The position numbers and the translations under genes were made by a program. The notes beneath the pieces were generated by a model. The model was not told the DNA's origin and did not search any database. It saw only the letters and a program-made list of their open reading frames with translations. Source: Ahaetulla prasina (Eukaryota > Chordata > Lepidosauria > Squamata > Colubridae). Taken from it: a DNA stretch of 64,000 nt. Shown here one piece after another: positions 23,561-33,049 of the stretch; positions within the stretch are counted from its first letter, which is position 1; each line of letters starts with the position of its first letter. The stretch is from NCBI RefSeq assembly GCF_028640845.1, contig NC_080539.1:369565233-369629232 (forward strand), written 5' to 3'.

Positions 23561-23879
23561 TTTGTTTTTTTAAATTCAATAAAAAATATTTTTTAAAAAA
23601 TAAATTAATAAGTCGAGGGCTACCTATATTAATGAGTGGGTGGGAAAGAGAAGTGGTTCGTATTGGTTCCCCCATACCGGTAGCGGAAATTGCAGGTGGG
23701 CCCGTCCCCCCCCCGCCCCGGTTCTATACCCATCCAATTTAGGCACGTTTTTGAGGCTGGGCGCATGCGCTGAATACGGAGAACCAGTAGTGACATAATG
23801 CGAAAGCCACCGGTGGTGGGAAACTAGACAAACTATGAATGTTATATATTTGACCATATTTATATTACTTTCAATAATG

Positions 23880-24215
23880 GCTCAGGGGCTAAGATGCTGA
23901 GCTTGCCGATTGAAAAGTCGGCAGTTCAGCGGTTCGAATCCCTGGTGCTGCCGTGTAACGGGGTGAGCTCCCGTTCCTTGTCCCAGCTTCTGCCAACCTA
24001 GCAGTTTCGAAAGCACGTAAAAAATGCAAGTAGAAAAAAATAGGGACCACCTTTGGTGGGAAGGTAGCAGAGTTCTGTGCGCCTTTGGTGTTGAGTCATG
24101 CCGGCCACATGACCACGGAGACGTCTTCGGACAGTGCTGGCTCTTCGGCTTTGAAACCGCCCCCTAGAGTCGGGAACGACTAGCACGTATGTGTGAGGGG
24201 AACCTTTATCTTTAT
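23880..24215 (+). mobile_element. Sauria SINE
   Basis: tRNA-like head with TGGCTCAGGGGCTAAGATG (A box) and GCGGTTCGAATCCCTGG (B box), then CCTAGCAGTTTCGAAAGCAC and the tail GTCGGGAACGACTAGCACGT ... GGGGAACCTTTATCTTTA. The tail is shared with Bov-B LINEs. Sauria SINEs are a squamate-specific family, so this is a strong taxonomic marker. Confidence 0.9.
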
Positions 24216-24344
24216 ATTATTTTTCAAGACTACCTATACAGCCCTGTCTGCAGGAACATGTTTTTTCTCTCTCTTTGCAAGAACACATTTAGCTGGTTCA
24301 ATTCCACAGAAGAGTTTCTCTCGCTCCTAAACCAGAATTAGAAA

Positions 24345-24600
24345 CTATTTTAATGGGTTGTCCCAAAGGTGCTTTTTTTCAAGAGGCAACTGGACTTTCT
24401 TGGTTTTTTTTTTTAAAAAAGACATTTCACTTCTCCTCCAAGAAGCTTCTTCAGTTCTGACTGGATGGTGGGGAACGGAAGGATTTATACTCCTTGCAGA
24501 GAGCGGGTCATTTGCATCCTTTGAGATGGTCGTTAGGGTCACCTGGGGGTTTATCTGTGTCCTCAAGATCACCTGAGTGGTGCAAATGGGTGTGGAGCTT
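24345..24600 (-). mobile_element. repeat with GAAGAAGCTTCTTGG...GAAACGTCTTC core
   Basis: A minus-strand copy of a family also seen at 26046-26260 (and its duplicates) and at 45065-45222. It resembles widespread vertebrate sequence associated with Penelope-like elements; that identity is a guess. Confidence 0.5.
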
Positions 24601-24622
24601 TCTTGGAACTTTTAAAAGCTAC

Positions 24623-25134
24623 TGTCATGTCCTACTCCTCCTCTGATGGCCGGGTCTGGAAAGTCTGTCTCAAACGTGGCCACGAAGCCTCTGCAGCTTT
24701 GCCAAAGTCCTGTCAGAGTTCTCAGGGCAGGCAGGAATCCAAGATGTGACTTCAGCAACCAGATTAGACTTTGCCTGACTCAAAGAATGCCAGAAAGCAG
24801 ATCCTTTATATAGGCCATGGGGTGTGGCTCCATGACTCAGCACTTATCCAGGACTGCCCCTCCCTTCCTTTTGCTGACGTCGCCTCTCCATTCTCCGGAA
24901 GCATGGATCTGTCCACCCTCCAACTGCCAGCAATTCTAACTCGTGACTGGCTTCATGCTCCTCATGCTCACACGCTGGGGGGGGGTGTTTATTTGCTCAG
25001 TCTGTCCGGGCATGGTGCCAGGGCTGGGGGCTGGAGGCATGCCAGGCCATTCGTCTGCACTATCAGTCTCTGGCTGAGGTAACAGGAGATGAGAGGGGCC
25101 CGGCTGCGGAGAGGGGGGCGGGCGAGGCACAACA
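24623..25134 (-). mobile_element. solo LTR, 512 bp
   Basis: Bounded by TGTCATGTCC and GGCACAACA (TG...CA in either orientation) and by GCTAC / GCTAA, a 5-bp target duplication with one mismatch. On the minus strand a TATA box (CTATATAAAGG) lies in the expected U3 position. No internal retroelement sequence adjoins. An open frame starts at the 5' edge of the LTR and encodes a Pro-rich acidic stretch; see the LTRs at 40516 and 62705. Confidence 0.85.
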
Positions 25135-25148
25135 GCTAACCTCTAAAA

Positions 25149-25399
25149 CAGGGGTGAAATGCTAACGGATCGGACGATCCAGTAGCGATCGTGGCCAGTA
25201 GTTCGGCGATCCAGTAGCGATTGTGGCCGGTAGTTTGGCAATCTTGTAGCAATGGCAGGGCAAAGCTCTGCCCACCTGCCCAGATGTCATTACTTCCTGG
25301 TTTTAACCAGGAAGTAATGTGTTTTTTACCTTCTGTGTATGCACAAAAGGCTTCATGCACTTCTGAGCCGGTAAGGAAGGTAAGTAGTTTTCACCCCTG
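25149..25399. mobile_element. 251-bp hAT-type MITE with perfect 8-bp TSD
   Basis: Terminal inverted repeats CAGGGGTGAAAT ... TTTTCACCCCTG; flanks CTCTAAAA on both sides (25141-25148, 25400-25407). Internal perfect palindrome ATTACTTCCTGGTTTTAACC and its inverse. Different family from the palindromic MITE. Confidence 0.9.
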
Positions 25400-25407
25400 C
25401 TCTAAAA

Positions 25408-26045
25408 TGGAATAGAATAGAATCACAGAGTTGGAAGGGACCTTGGAGGTCTTCTAGTCCAACCCCCTGCTTAGGCAGGAAACCCTACACCAATGGTAGT
25501 CAACCTGGTCCCTACCGCCCACTAGTGGGCGTTCCAGCTTTCATGGTGGGCGGTAGGAGTTTTGTCCGATACCGAAGCACTTTCCTTTTTTTTTTTAATT
25601 TAATTGACTTTTTAAAAAAAATTTCATAGCATTAGTTAAAAACATTTTCATTAGGTTTTCATAAAATTCCCCGTGACAATTTAAATTTCTGAAAATATAC
25701 TATTTGTATCGCCCGCGCATAAGTTTAGTTCACGTTACGTAAGTGAAACTAAATGGCGCTATAGTGCGACTGCAAACAAAAGAGCCTCGTCTCAGAATAG
25801 CTCGTGCATCTCCCTCCACACCACCCAGCTGTAACAGACAAGCAGAGCGGGTAGCAGGCGCCCCCCCCACCAAACCCAATCCACGATGCGCGAGAGGCAT
25901 GCGCAGACGACGATACACTTTAAAAATCACCATTACTGTGGAACCGGTGGGCGGTTAGAAAATTTTACTACTAACAGAGATACAAAAGTGGGCAGTAGGT
26001 ATAAAAAGGTTGACTACCCCTGCCCTACACCAGACAAATGGTTAT
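25408..26045 (-). mobile_element. CR1-like LINE 3' end split by a hAT element
   Basis: AATAGAATAGAATCACAGAGT to CCCTACAC is the 3' end; after the insertion the sequence continues CCCTACACCAGACAAATGGT. Confidence 0.8.
25491..26022. mobile_element. 532-bp hAT-type element with perfect 8-bp TSD
   Basis: Ends CAATGGTAGTCAACCTGGTC and AAAAAGGTTGACTACCCCTG are inverted repeats. Flanks are CCCTACAC on both sides (25483-25490, 26023-26030). It encodes no transposase. Its interior at 25928-25940 supplies one breakpoint of the PLPP2 exon 2 duplication. Confidence 0.9.
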
Positions 26046-26260
26046 CCAACATACAGAATGCAAATGCCCAGCTGTCTGCAAGGAATATAAATCCTTCCGT
26101 TCCCCACCATCCAATCAGAAGTGAAGAAGCTTCTTGGAGGAGAAGTGAAACGTCTTCGAAGGAAAACCAGAAAGCCCAGTTGTCTCTTCGGAAAAAAAAG
26201 AACCATTGGGACAAACCATGACCTGGATGACTGAGAATCTCCATAGAGATTTTAATGGGT
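26046..26260 (+). mobile_element. repeat with GAAGAAGCTTCTTGG...GAAACGTCTTC core
   Basis: Plus-strand copy, present again in the duplicated units at about 27040-27250 and 28034-28229. The core reads CTTCTTGGAGGAGAAGTGAAACG. Confidence 0.55.
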
Positions 26261-26374
26261 TGCTTTGCAGATGGAAAAGTTAAGCCCTGCCGGAAAGTGT
26301 GAAGGACAATTTCTTTGGTGCCTAAACAACCTGTGTCTAGGTAACAAAACAAAAAAAAAACAGCTGTTGCGGAC

Positions 26375-26710
26375 GATAAGAATACAAGAACAGTTTTTTC
26401 CCGAAGGCCATCACTCTGCTAAACAAATAATTCCATCAACACTGTCAAACTATTTACTGAATCTGCACTACTATTAATCGTTTCATAGTTCCCATCACCA
26501 ATCTCTTTCCACTTATGACTGTATGACTATAACTTGTTGCTGGCAATCCTTATGATTTATATTGATATATTGACCATCAATTGTGTTGTAAATGTTGTAC
26601 CTTGATGAACGTATCTTTTCTTTTATGTACACTGAGAGCATCTGCACCAAGACAAATTCCTTGTGTGTCCAATCACACTTGGCCAATAAAAAAATAATAA
26701 TTCTATTCTA
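26375..26710 (+). mobile_element. GGCCAATAAA-tailed LINE 3' end in PLPP2 intron 1
   Basis: Last RT codons, 3' UTR and TTGGCCAATAAAAAAATAAT then TTCTATTCTA; duplicated at about 27370-27705. Confidence 0.75.
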
Positions 26711-26823
26711 AATTGATTTATGTAGCTGCCTGAGCAGGGATGGATGCGAGGTAAGAAGCTGGCGAAGAGACCTATTAAACGTCGTGTCTTTTTTATTTTT
26801 TCTATTTTTTGGCTCCTTTGCAG

Positions 26824-26930
26824 CCTCACTTCCTTTCGCCATCCTGACCTTGGTGAATTCTCCCTACAAACGGAGTTTCTATTGTGAGGATACTTCCATC
26901 CGTTATCCGTACAAACCGGACACCATTACT
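26824..26930 (+). CDS. PLPP2: PLPP2 exon 2, copy A, truncated at its 3' side
   Basis: PLPP2 (lipid phosphate phosphatase 2) is a six-pass membrane enzyme that dephosphorylates phosphatidate, lysophosphatidate and related lipid phosphates. This segment follows an acceptor (GGCTCCTTTGCAG) and completes a split codon with CC, then encodes SLPFAILTLVNSPYKRSFYC and EDTSIRYPYKPDTIT: the end of the first transmembrane segment and the first extracytoplasmic loop. The human exon has about 51 codons and goes on with HGLMAG and the second membrane segment. Here the sequence leaves the gene after 35 codons, at CACCATTACT, into hAT-derived DNA with a stop a few codons later and no 5' splice site. Identification is strong; the coding value of this copy is doubtful. 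Confidence 0.88.
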
Positions 26931-27817
26931 GTGGAACCGGTGGGCGGTTAGAAAATTTTACTACTAACAGAGATACAAAAGTGGGCAGTAGGTATAAAAA
27001 GGTTGACTACCCCTGCCCTACACCAGACAAATGGTTATCCAACATACAGAATGCAAATGCCCAGCTGTCTGCAAGGAATATAAATCCTTCCGTTCCCCAC
27101 CATCCAATCAGAAGTGAAGAAGCTTCTTGGAGGAGAAGCGAAACGTCTTCGAAGGAAAACCAGAAAGCCCAGTTGTCTCTTCGGAAAAAAAAGAACCATT
27201 GGGACAAACCATGACCTGGACGACTGAGAATCTCCATAGAGATTTTAATGGGTTGCTTTGCAGATGGAAAAGTTAAGCCCTGCCGGAAAGTGTGAAGGAC
27301 AATTTCTTTGGTGCCTAAACAACCTGTGTCTAGGTAACAAAAAAAAAAAAAAAACAGCTGTTGCGGACGATAAGAATACAAGAACAGCTTTTTCCCGAAG
27401 GCCATCACTCTGCTAAACAAATAATTCCATCAACACTGTCAAACTATTTACTGAATCTGCACTACTACTAATCTTCTCATAGTTCCCATCACCCATCTCT
27501 TTCCACTTATGACTGTATGACTATAACTTGTTGCTGGCAATCCTTATGATTTATATTGATATATTGACCATCAATTGTGTTGTAAATGTTGTACCTTGAT
27601 GAACGTATCTTTTCTTTTATGTACACTGAGAGCATCTGCACCAAGACAAATTCCTTGTGTGTCCAATCACACTTGGCCAATAAAAAAATAATAATTCTAT
27701 TCTAAATTGATTTATGTAGCTGCCTGAGCAGGGATGGATGCGAGGTAAGAAGCTGGCGAAGAGACCTATTAAACGTCGTGTCTTTTTTATTTTTTCTATT
27801 TTTTGGCTCCTTTGCAG

Positions 27818-27924
27818 CCTCACTTCCTTTCGCCATCCTGACCTTGGTGAATTCTCCCTACAAACGGAGTTTCTATTGTGAGGATACTTCCATCCGTTAT
27901 CCGTACAAACCGGACACCATTACT
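27818..27924 (+). CDS. PLPP2: PLPP2 exon 2, copy B, truncated identically
   Basis: This is the second tandem copy of the exon 2 fragment, 994 bases downstream of copy A, with the same acceptor, the same 35 codons and the same abrupt switch to hAT sequence after CACCATTACT. It is nearer exon 3. The missing part of exon 2 (the HGLMAG region and the donor site) was not found anywhere between here and exon 3 on either strand. No complete PLPP2 mRNA can therefore be assembled from this window, whichever copy is used. Confidence 0.85.
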
Positions 27925-28221
27925 GTGGAACCGGTGGGCGGTTAGAAAATTTTACTACTAACAGAGATACAAAAGTGGGCAGTAGGTATAAAAAGGTTGA
28001 CTACCCCTGCCCTACACCAGACAAATGGTTATCCAACATACAGAATGCAAATGCCCAGCTGTCTGCAAGGAATATAAATCCTTCCGTTCCCCACCATCCA
28101 ATCAGAAGTGAAGAAGCTTCTTGGAGGAGAAGTGAAACGTCTTGAAGGAAAACCAGAAAGCCCAGTTGTCTCTTCGGAAAAAAAAGAACCATTGGGACAA
28201 ACCATGACCTGATGACTGAGA

Positions 28222-30104
28222 ATCTCCATTCCTCCCACTCCAAGGGAAGGATACTGCAAAATCTCCATTCCTCCCACTCCGGGGAAAGGATACTGCAAAA
28301 TCTCCATTCCTCCCATTCCAGGGAAGGATATTGCCAAATCTCTGTTCCCACCCCATTCCAGGAAGGATACTACAAAATCTCCATTCCTACCCCACTCCTG
28401 GGGAAGGATATTGCCAAATTTCCATTCCTCCCATTCCAGGGAAGGATATTGCAAAATCTCCATTCCACCCCATTCCAGGGAAGGATATTGCCAAATCTCT
28501 GTTCCCACCCCATTCCAGGAAGGATATTGCCAAATTTCCATTCCTCCCACTCCAGGAAAGATACTGCAAAATCTCCATTCCTCCCACTCCAAGGGAAGGA
28601 TATTGCCAAATCTCTGTTCCCACCCCACTCCTGGGGAAGGATACTACAAAATCTCCATTCCTCCCATTCCAGGGAAGGATATTGCCAAATTTCCATTCCT
28701 CCCACTCCAGGGAAGGATACTGCAAAATCTCCATTCCACCCCACTCCTGGGGAAGGATATTGCCAAATCTCTGTTCCCACCCCATTCCAGGGAAGGATAT
28801 TGCCAAATTTCCATTCCTCCCATTCCAGGAAGGATACTGCAAAATCTCCATTCCACCCCACTCCTGGGGAAGGATACTGCCAAATCGCCATTCCTCCCAT
28901 TCCAGGAAGGATACTGCAAAATCTCCATTCCTCCCACTCCAAGGGAAGGATATTGCCAAATTTCCATTCCTCCCACTCCAGGTGAAGGATACTGCCAAAT
29001 CGCCATTCCTCCCACTCCGGGGAAAGGATATTGCAAAATCTCCATTCCTACCCCACTCCTGGGGAAGGATACTACAAAATCTCCATTCCTCCCACTCCAG
29101 GAAAGATACTGCAAAATCTCCATTCCACCCCACTCCTGGGGAAGGATACTACAAAATCTCCATTCCTCCCACTCCAGGGAAGGATACTGCCAAATCGCCA
29201 TTCCTCCCACTCCAGGAAAGATACTGCAAAATCTCCATTCCCACCCCACTCCAAGGAAGGATATTGCAAAATCTCCATTCCTCCCACTCCAAGGGAAGGA
29301 TACTGCAAAATCTCCATTCCACCCCACTCCTGGAGGAAGGATACTGCCAAATCGCCATTCCTCCCATTCCAGGAAGGATACTGCAAAATCTCCATTCCTC
29401 CCACTCCAGGAAAGATACTGCAAAATCTCCAATCCCTCCCCATTCCAGGGAAGGATATTGCAAAATCTCCATTCCACCCCACTCCAGGTGAAGGATACTG
29501 CAAAATCTCCATTCCTCCCACTCCAAGGGAAGGATATTGCCAAATCTCCATTCCCACCCCATTCCAGGGGAAGGATACTACAAAATCTCCATTCCCTCCC
29601 CATTCCAGGGGAAGGATATTGCCAAATCTCCATTCCCTCCCCATTCCAGGGGAAGGATATTGCCAAATCTCCATTCCCTCCCCACTCCGGGGGGAAGGAT
29701 ATTGCCAAATCTCCATTCCCACCCCACTCCAAAGGGAAGGATATTGCCAAATCTCCATTCCCTCCCCACTCCAGGGGAAGGATATTGCCAAATCTCCATT
29801 CCCACCCCACTCCAAGGGGAAGGATATTGCCAAATTTCCATTCCCTCCCCACTCCAGGGGAAAGATACTGCAAAATCTCCATTCCTACCCCACTCCTGGA
29901 GGAAGGATACTGCAAAATCTCCATTCCCACCCCATTCCAGGGGAAGGATACTGCAAAATCTCCATTCCCTCCCCACTCCAGGGGAAGGATACTACAAAAT
30001 CCCCATTCCCACCCCATTCCAGGGGAAGAATACTACAAAATCTCCATTCCCTCCCCACTCCAGGTGAAGGATACTGCAAAATCTCCATTCCCACCCCACT
30101 CTGG
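28222..30104. repeat. 38-41 bp minisatellite array, about 47 units
   Basis: Same unit as 20186-21122. The left two-thirds uses a shorter 38-39 bp form (ATTCCTCCCACTCCAGGGAA) interleaved with a CACCCCACTCCTGGGG form; the right third (from about 29530) returns to the 41-bp form with CCCTCCCCACTCCAGGGG. ATACTGCAAAAT and ATATTGCCAAAT variants alternate in blocks, indicating higher-order duplication. Frames of up to 567 codons are open across it on the + strand, and long ones on the minus strand. These are repeat artefacts. Confidence 0.95.
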
Positions 30105-30191
30105 GGCCAGCTAGAGGTGGTATTTGCCGGTTCTCCGAACTACTCAAAATTTCCACTATCGGTTCTCCAGAACCTGCTGGATTTCACCCCT
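30105..30191. mobile_element. right end of the minisatellite-bearing element
   Basis: GCCAGCTAGAGGTGGTATTTG through CCAGAACCTGCTGGATTTCA to CACCCCTG matches the right flank at 21122-21200 and 40085-40192. The matching left flank is missing, replaced by duplicated PLPP2 intron sequence. Confidence 0.75.
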
Positions 30192-30311
30192 GGCATCGCA
30201 TCACATGTCCGAAATATTCTAACTTTTGCTTTTTTACGGTTTTGATGATTTTCCTTGGCTTTCCAAGGCGGCTTCTGTTTTTTTTGCTCAGCCTAAAACA
30301 GCTGGGAATAC

Positions 30312-30750
30312 AAGCCGTCCTCAACTTACAACGGTTCCTTTAGTGACCATTCGAAGTTACAACGATGCTGAAAAAAGTGACTTTCTCACTTAACGGCCGT
30401 TGCAGCATCCCCAGGGTCATGTGATCAACTTTCAGATGCTTGGCAACTGACTCATATTTATGACGGTTGCTGTGTCCCTTGGTCACGTGATCCGCTTTTG
30501 CGACCTTCTGACCAGCAAAATCAATGGGGGAAGCCAAATTCACTTAACAACCGTATTACTAACTTAACGACTGCTGTGTTTCACTTAAGAACTGTGGCAA
30601 GAAAGTTACTGACTGAACGACAGCCGTGATTGACGTCACAGCCACGGCAACCAATGTCATAAAGTGGGACGAAGTTCACTTAACAAATGTCTCGCTTAGT
30701 AACAGAAATTTTGGGCTCCATTGTGGTCCTGAAGTAAGGCCCACCTGTAT
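30312..30750. mobile_element. TA-flanked MITE
   Basis: CCGTCCTCAACTTACAACGG to TAAGGCCCACCTGTA. Right part carries extra CACTTAACAA-type blocks, making it longer than the reference copy. Confidence 0.7.
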
Positions 30751-30769
30751 AGGATTTCGTAGCTGTACA

Positions 30770-31250
30770 GCTAGTCCTCAATTTGCAACCGTACAAAGTT
30801 ACAGTGGCACTAAAAATGTAACTTAAAACTGGTCCTCACACTTACAACGGTTCCAGTGTCTCCATGTTCATGGGATCAGAATTTGGATGCTTGACAACCA
30901 GTATCTAGTTTGACTTTGCTCAGCAGATGGTCCCAAAAGGGGATCACATGACACACATACCCCCGGACACATTGCAACCGTCATAAATATGAGTCAGTTG
31001 CCGAGCAGTTGTAGCATCCCGTGTAGGGTCACCTGGTCGCCATTTTGTGACCTTCCCAGCCAGCTTCCAACAAGCCAAGTCGTTAGAGGAAGCTGGATTT
31101 GCTTCACGACCGTGCGATTCACTTAACAGCTGTAGTGATTCACTTAACAACCATGGTAAAAATGTCATAAACTGGGTGTGACTCACTTAGCCTCCTCACT
31201 TAGCAGCAAAAGTTCTGTTCCAATTGCGGTTGTAAGTTGAAAACTACCTG
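30770..31250. mobile_element. TA-flanked MITE
   Basis: ACAGCTAGTCCTCAATTTGC to GTTGTAAGTTGAAAACTACC then TGTA; contains partial internal duplication. Confidence 0.7.
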
Positions 31251-31259
31251 TACCCTCGG

Positions 31260-31574
31260 AAGGTAACAAAAAGATTAATAATAAAAAAAATGAAAAAGAG
31301 AAATTGAAATGTTAACATGCGTCAAAGAATGGAAATGGGTGATTTAATAATAATAATAATAATAATAATAATCACTTAAAAGCAATTGGCGCTGACAAGA
31401 TCACCATTGGTCAGCTGGAGAAGGCCACCTTACTGGGATCTGCTCGCATAATTCGCCGATACATCACACAGTCCTAAACGCTTGGGAAGTGTTTGACTAG
31501 TGAGCTGTGATACAAAATCCAGCATAGTTATATCGTTTGCTGTGTATACTGTCATTTTGTGTAAATAATAACAA
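31260..31574. other. short AAT microsatellite and unclassified repeat-like sequence
   Basis: (AAT)n at about 31347-31371, followed by sequence ending ATCCAGCATAGTTATATCGT before AAC repeats. It looks like an old retroelement 3' end, but I cannot name it. Confidence 0.35.
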
Positions 31575-32030
31575 CAACAGAGTTGGAAGGGAACCTTGGA
31601 GGTCTTCTAGTCCAACCCCCTGCCCAGGCAGGAAACCCTACACCACTTCAGACAAATGGTTATCCAATCTCTTCTTAAAAACTTCCAGTGTTGGAGCATT
31701 CACAACTTCTGCAGGCAAGTCGTTCCACTGATTAATTGTTCTAACTGTCAGGAAATTTCTCCTTAGTTCTAGGTTGCTTCTCTGCTTGATTAGTTTCCAC
31801 CCATTGCTTCTTGTCCTGCCTTCAGGTGCTTTGGAGAATAGCTTGACTCCCTCTTCTTTGTGGCAGCCCCTGAGATATTGGAAGACTGCTATCATGTCTC
31901 CCCTGGTCCTTCTTTTCATTAAACTAGGCCTACCCAGTTCCTCCAACCGTTCTTCATATGTTTTAGCCTCCAATCCCCTCATCATCTTCGTTGCTCTTCT
32001 CTGCACTCTTTCCAGAGTCTCATGTGTCAT
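31575..32030 (-). mobile_element. CR1-like LINE 3' end
   Basis: Minus-strand frame 31638-32030 gives [20 protein letters not shown] and [20 protein letters not shown]. Preceded on + by AATAATAACAACAACAGAG. Confidence 0.85.
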
Positions 32031-32517
32031 GAGTCTCTCATGAGTCTCAAATGTTGGTCTTCATTTCCCTCTTTTTGAAAAATACATCAGTAGTCTTCCG
32101 TCTTCGTTTGGTCTTGTGATAATCCTTTTACCTGATTAAAATCAAAGGTGTAGTCTCAAAAAAAAAAAGAGATATTAAGTAAGAATGAGCAGGTAATTCC
32201 TGAGGTTATACATTGCTCAATATAAGGTTAGTAAAAGAGATGGAGCAGTGTGTTTAATTGTTTGTATGATGTCAAAAGGAAGCTTAAACGTTTCAATTTA
32301 ACGCCAGCATCTGAATTTTACTATTGTTTGCAGACGTGAACAAAGATCCGGCAGACAATTTTAAAACCTTGGGGTTTGGGGGTTTTTTTCCAGCCATTCT
32401 AAATTTCACCCTCTTTTTTCTTGATGAGAAACTTAATTGAAGTGGCTGAACAGGATAAGAGAGTTAGTTCTCCAACTGAAAAATGTAAGGGTGGAAGCGG
32501 CCATTTCGTTTTTCAAG
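32031..32517. other. no gene; source-like copy of a segment reused in the pentanucleotide array
   Basis: No coding signal. 32441-32497 (GTGGCTGAACAGGATAAGAG ...) reappears almost unchanged at 33659-33717 inside the AATAG array. Confidence 0.6.
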
Positions 32518-33012
32518 TACAGGTAGACCTCGACTTACGACCACAAATGAGCCCAAAGTTTCTGTTGCTAAGTGAGACATTCGTAAAGGGAATTTTGCCC
32601 CATTTTATAACTTTTCCAGATTGTTGCCGGGGGTGGGGGGGGGGCTTACTGTGTAAACCACTTAGAGGGGGCTGTAAAAGCACTGTGAGGTGGTATATAA
32701 GTCTTAAGTGCTATTGCTGTTGCTAGTTTCTTGCCACGGTCATTATGTGAATCACTGCAGTTGGTAAATGAGTAACGCCGTTGTTAAGTGAATCTGGTTT
32801 CCCCATTGAATTTGCTTGTCAGAAGGTCGCAAAAGGGGATCACGTGACCCCGGGACACTGCAACAGTCGTAAGTATGAGTCAGTTACCAAGTATCTGAAT
32901 TTTGATTTTGATCCCGTGACCATAGGAATGCTAGTGTGAAAAACGGTCATGTCACTTGTTTGAGTGCTGCCGTAACTTTGGATGGTCCCTAAGTGAAAAG
33001 TTGTAAGCCAAG
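32518..33012. mobile_element. TA-flanked MITE with a SINE-like insert
   Basis: ACAGGTAGACCTCGACTTAC to GTAAGCCAAGGACTGCCGG. About 32630-32720 is foreign: AACCACTTAGAGGGGGCTG and GAGGTGGTATATAAGTCTTA look like a SINE tail. Confidence 0.65.
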
Positions 33013-33049
33013 GACTGCCGGTAGCGCAATTGGTCCTTTTTGCATTCGA

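Larger units (their letters stand above)
25931..28229. repeat. ~994-bp tandem duplication containing PLPP2 exon 2 (2.3 copies)
   Basis: The unit CATTACTGTGGAACCGG... recurs at 25931, 26924 and 27918 (spacing 993 and 994). Copies 1 and 2 are complete; copy 3 stops at 28229, where it turns into the 39-41 bp minisatellite. Each complete unit holds the right half of the hAT element, CR1 and other repeat fragments, a LINE 3' end, the intron 1 acceptor and 107 bp of exon 2. Copies differ by scattered substitutions (for example ACTATTAATCGTTTCAT against ACTACTAATCTTCTCAT) and by A-run length. Unit ends share CACCATTACT with exon 2. Confidence 0.92.

Noticed and set aside
23880..23960. tRNA gene (A and B box with GGTTCGAATCC)
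   Set aside because: The sequence continues into the Sauria SINE body and Bov-B-type tail and does not close an acceptor stem. Same reasoning for the heads at 9383, 12837, 17685 and 35046.
1..26800. PLPP2 exon 1
   Set aside because: I looked for a short coding segment with the usual family N-terminus and a GT donor in the right phase, and for a GC-rich promoter. None was convincing, so it is probably outside the window or within lost sequence.
28222..30114. Open frames of up to 567 codons on + and 457 on - with periodic peptides (for example GKDTAKSPF)
   Set aside because: They lie entirely within the minisatellite, several frames on both strands are open at once, and the unit is non-coding in the one-unit copy at 44600. 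Repeat artefact.
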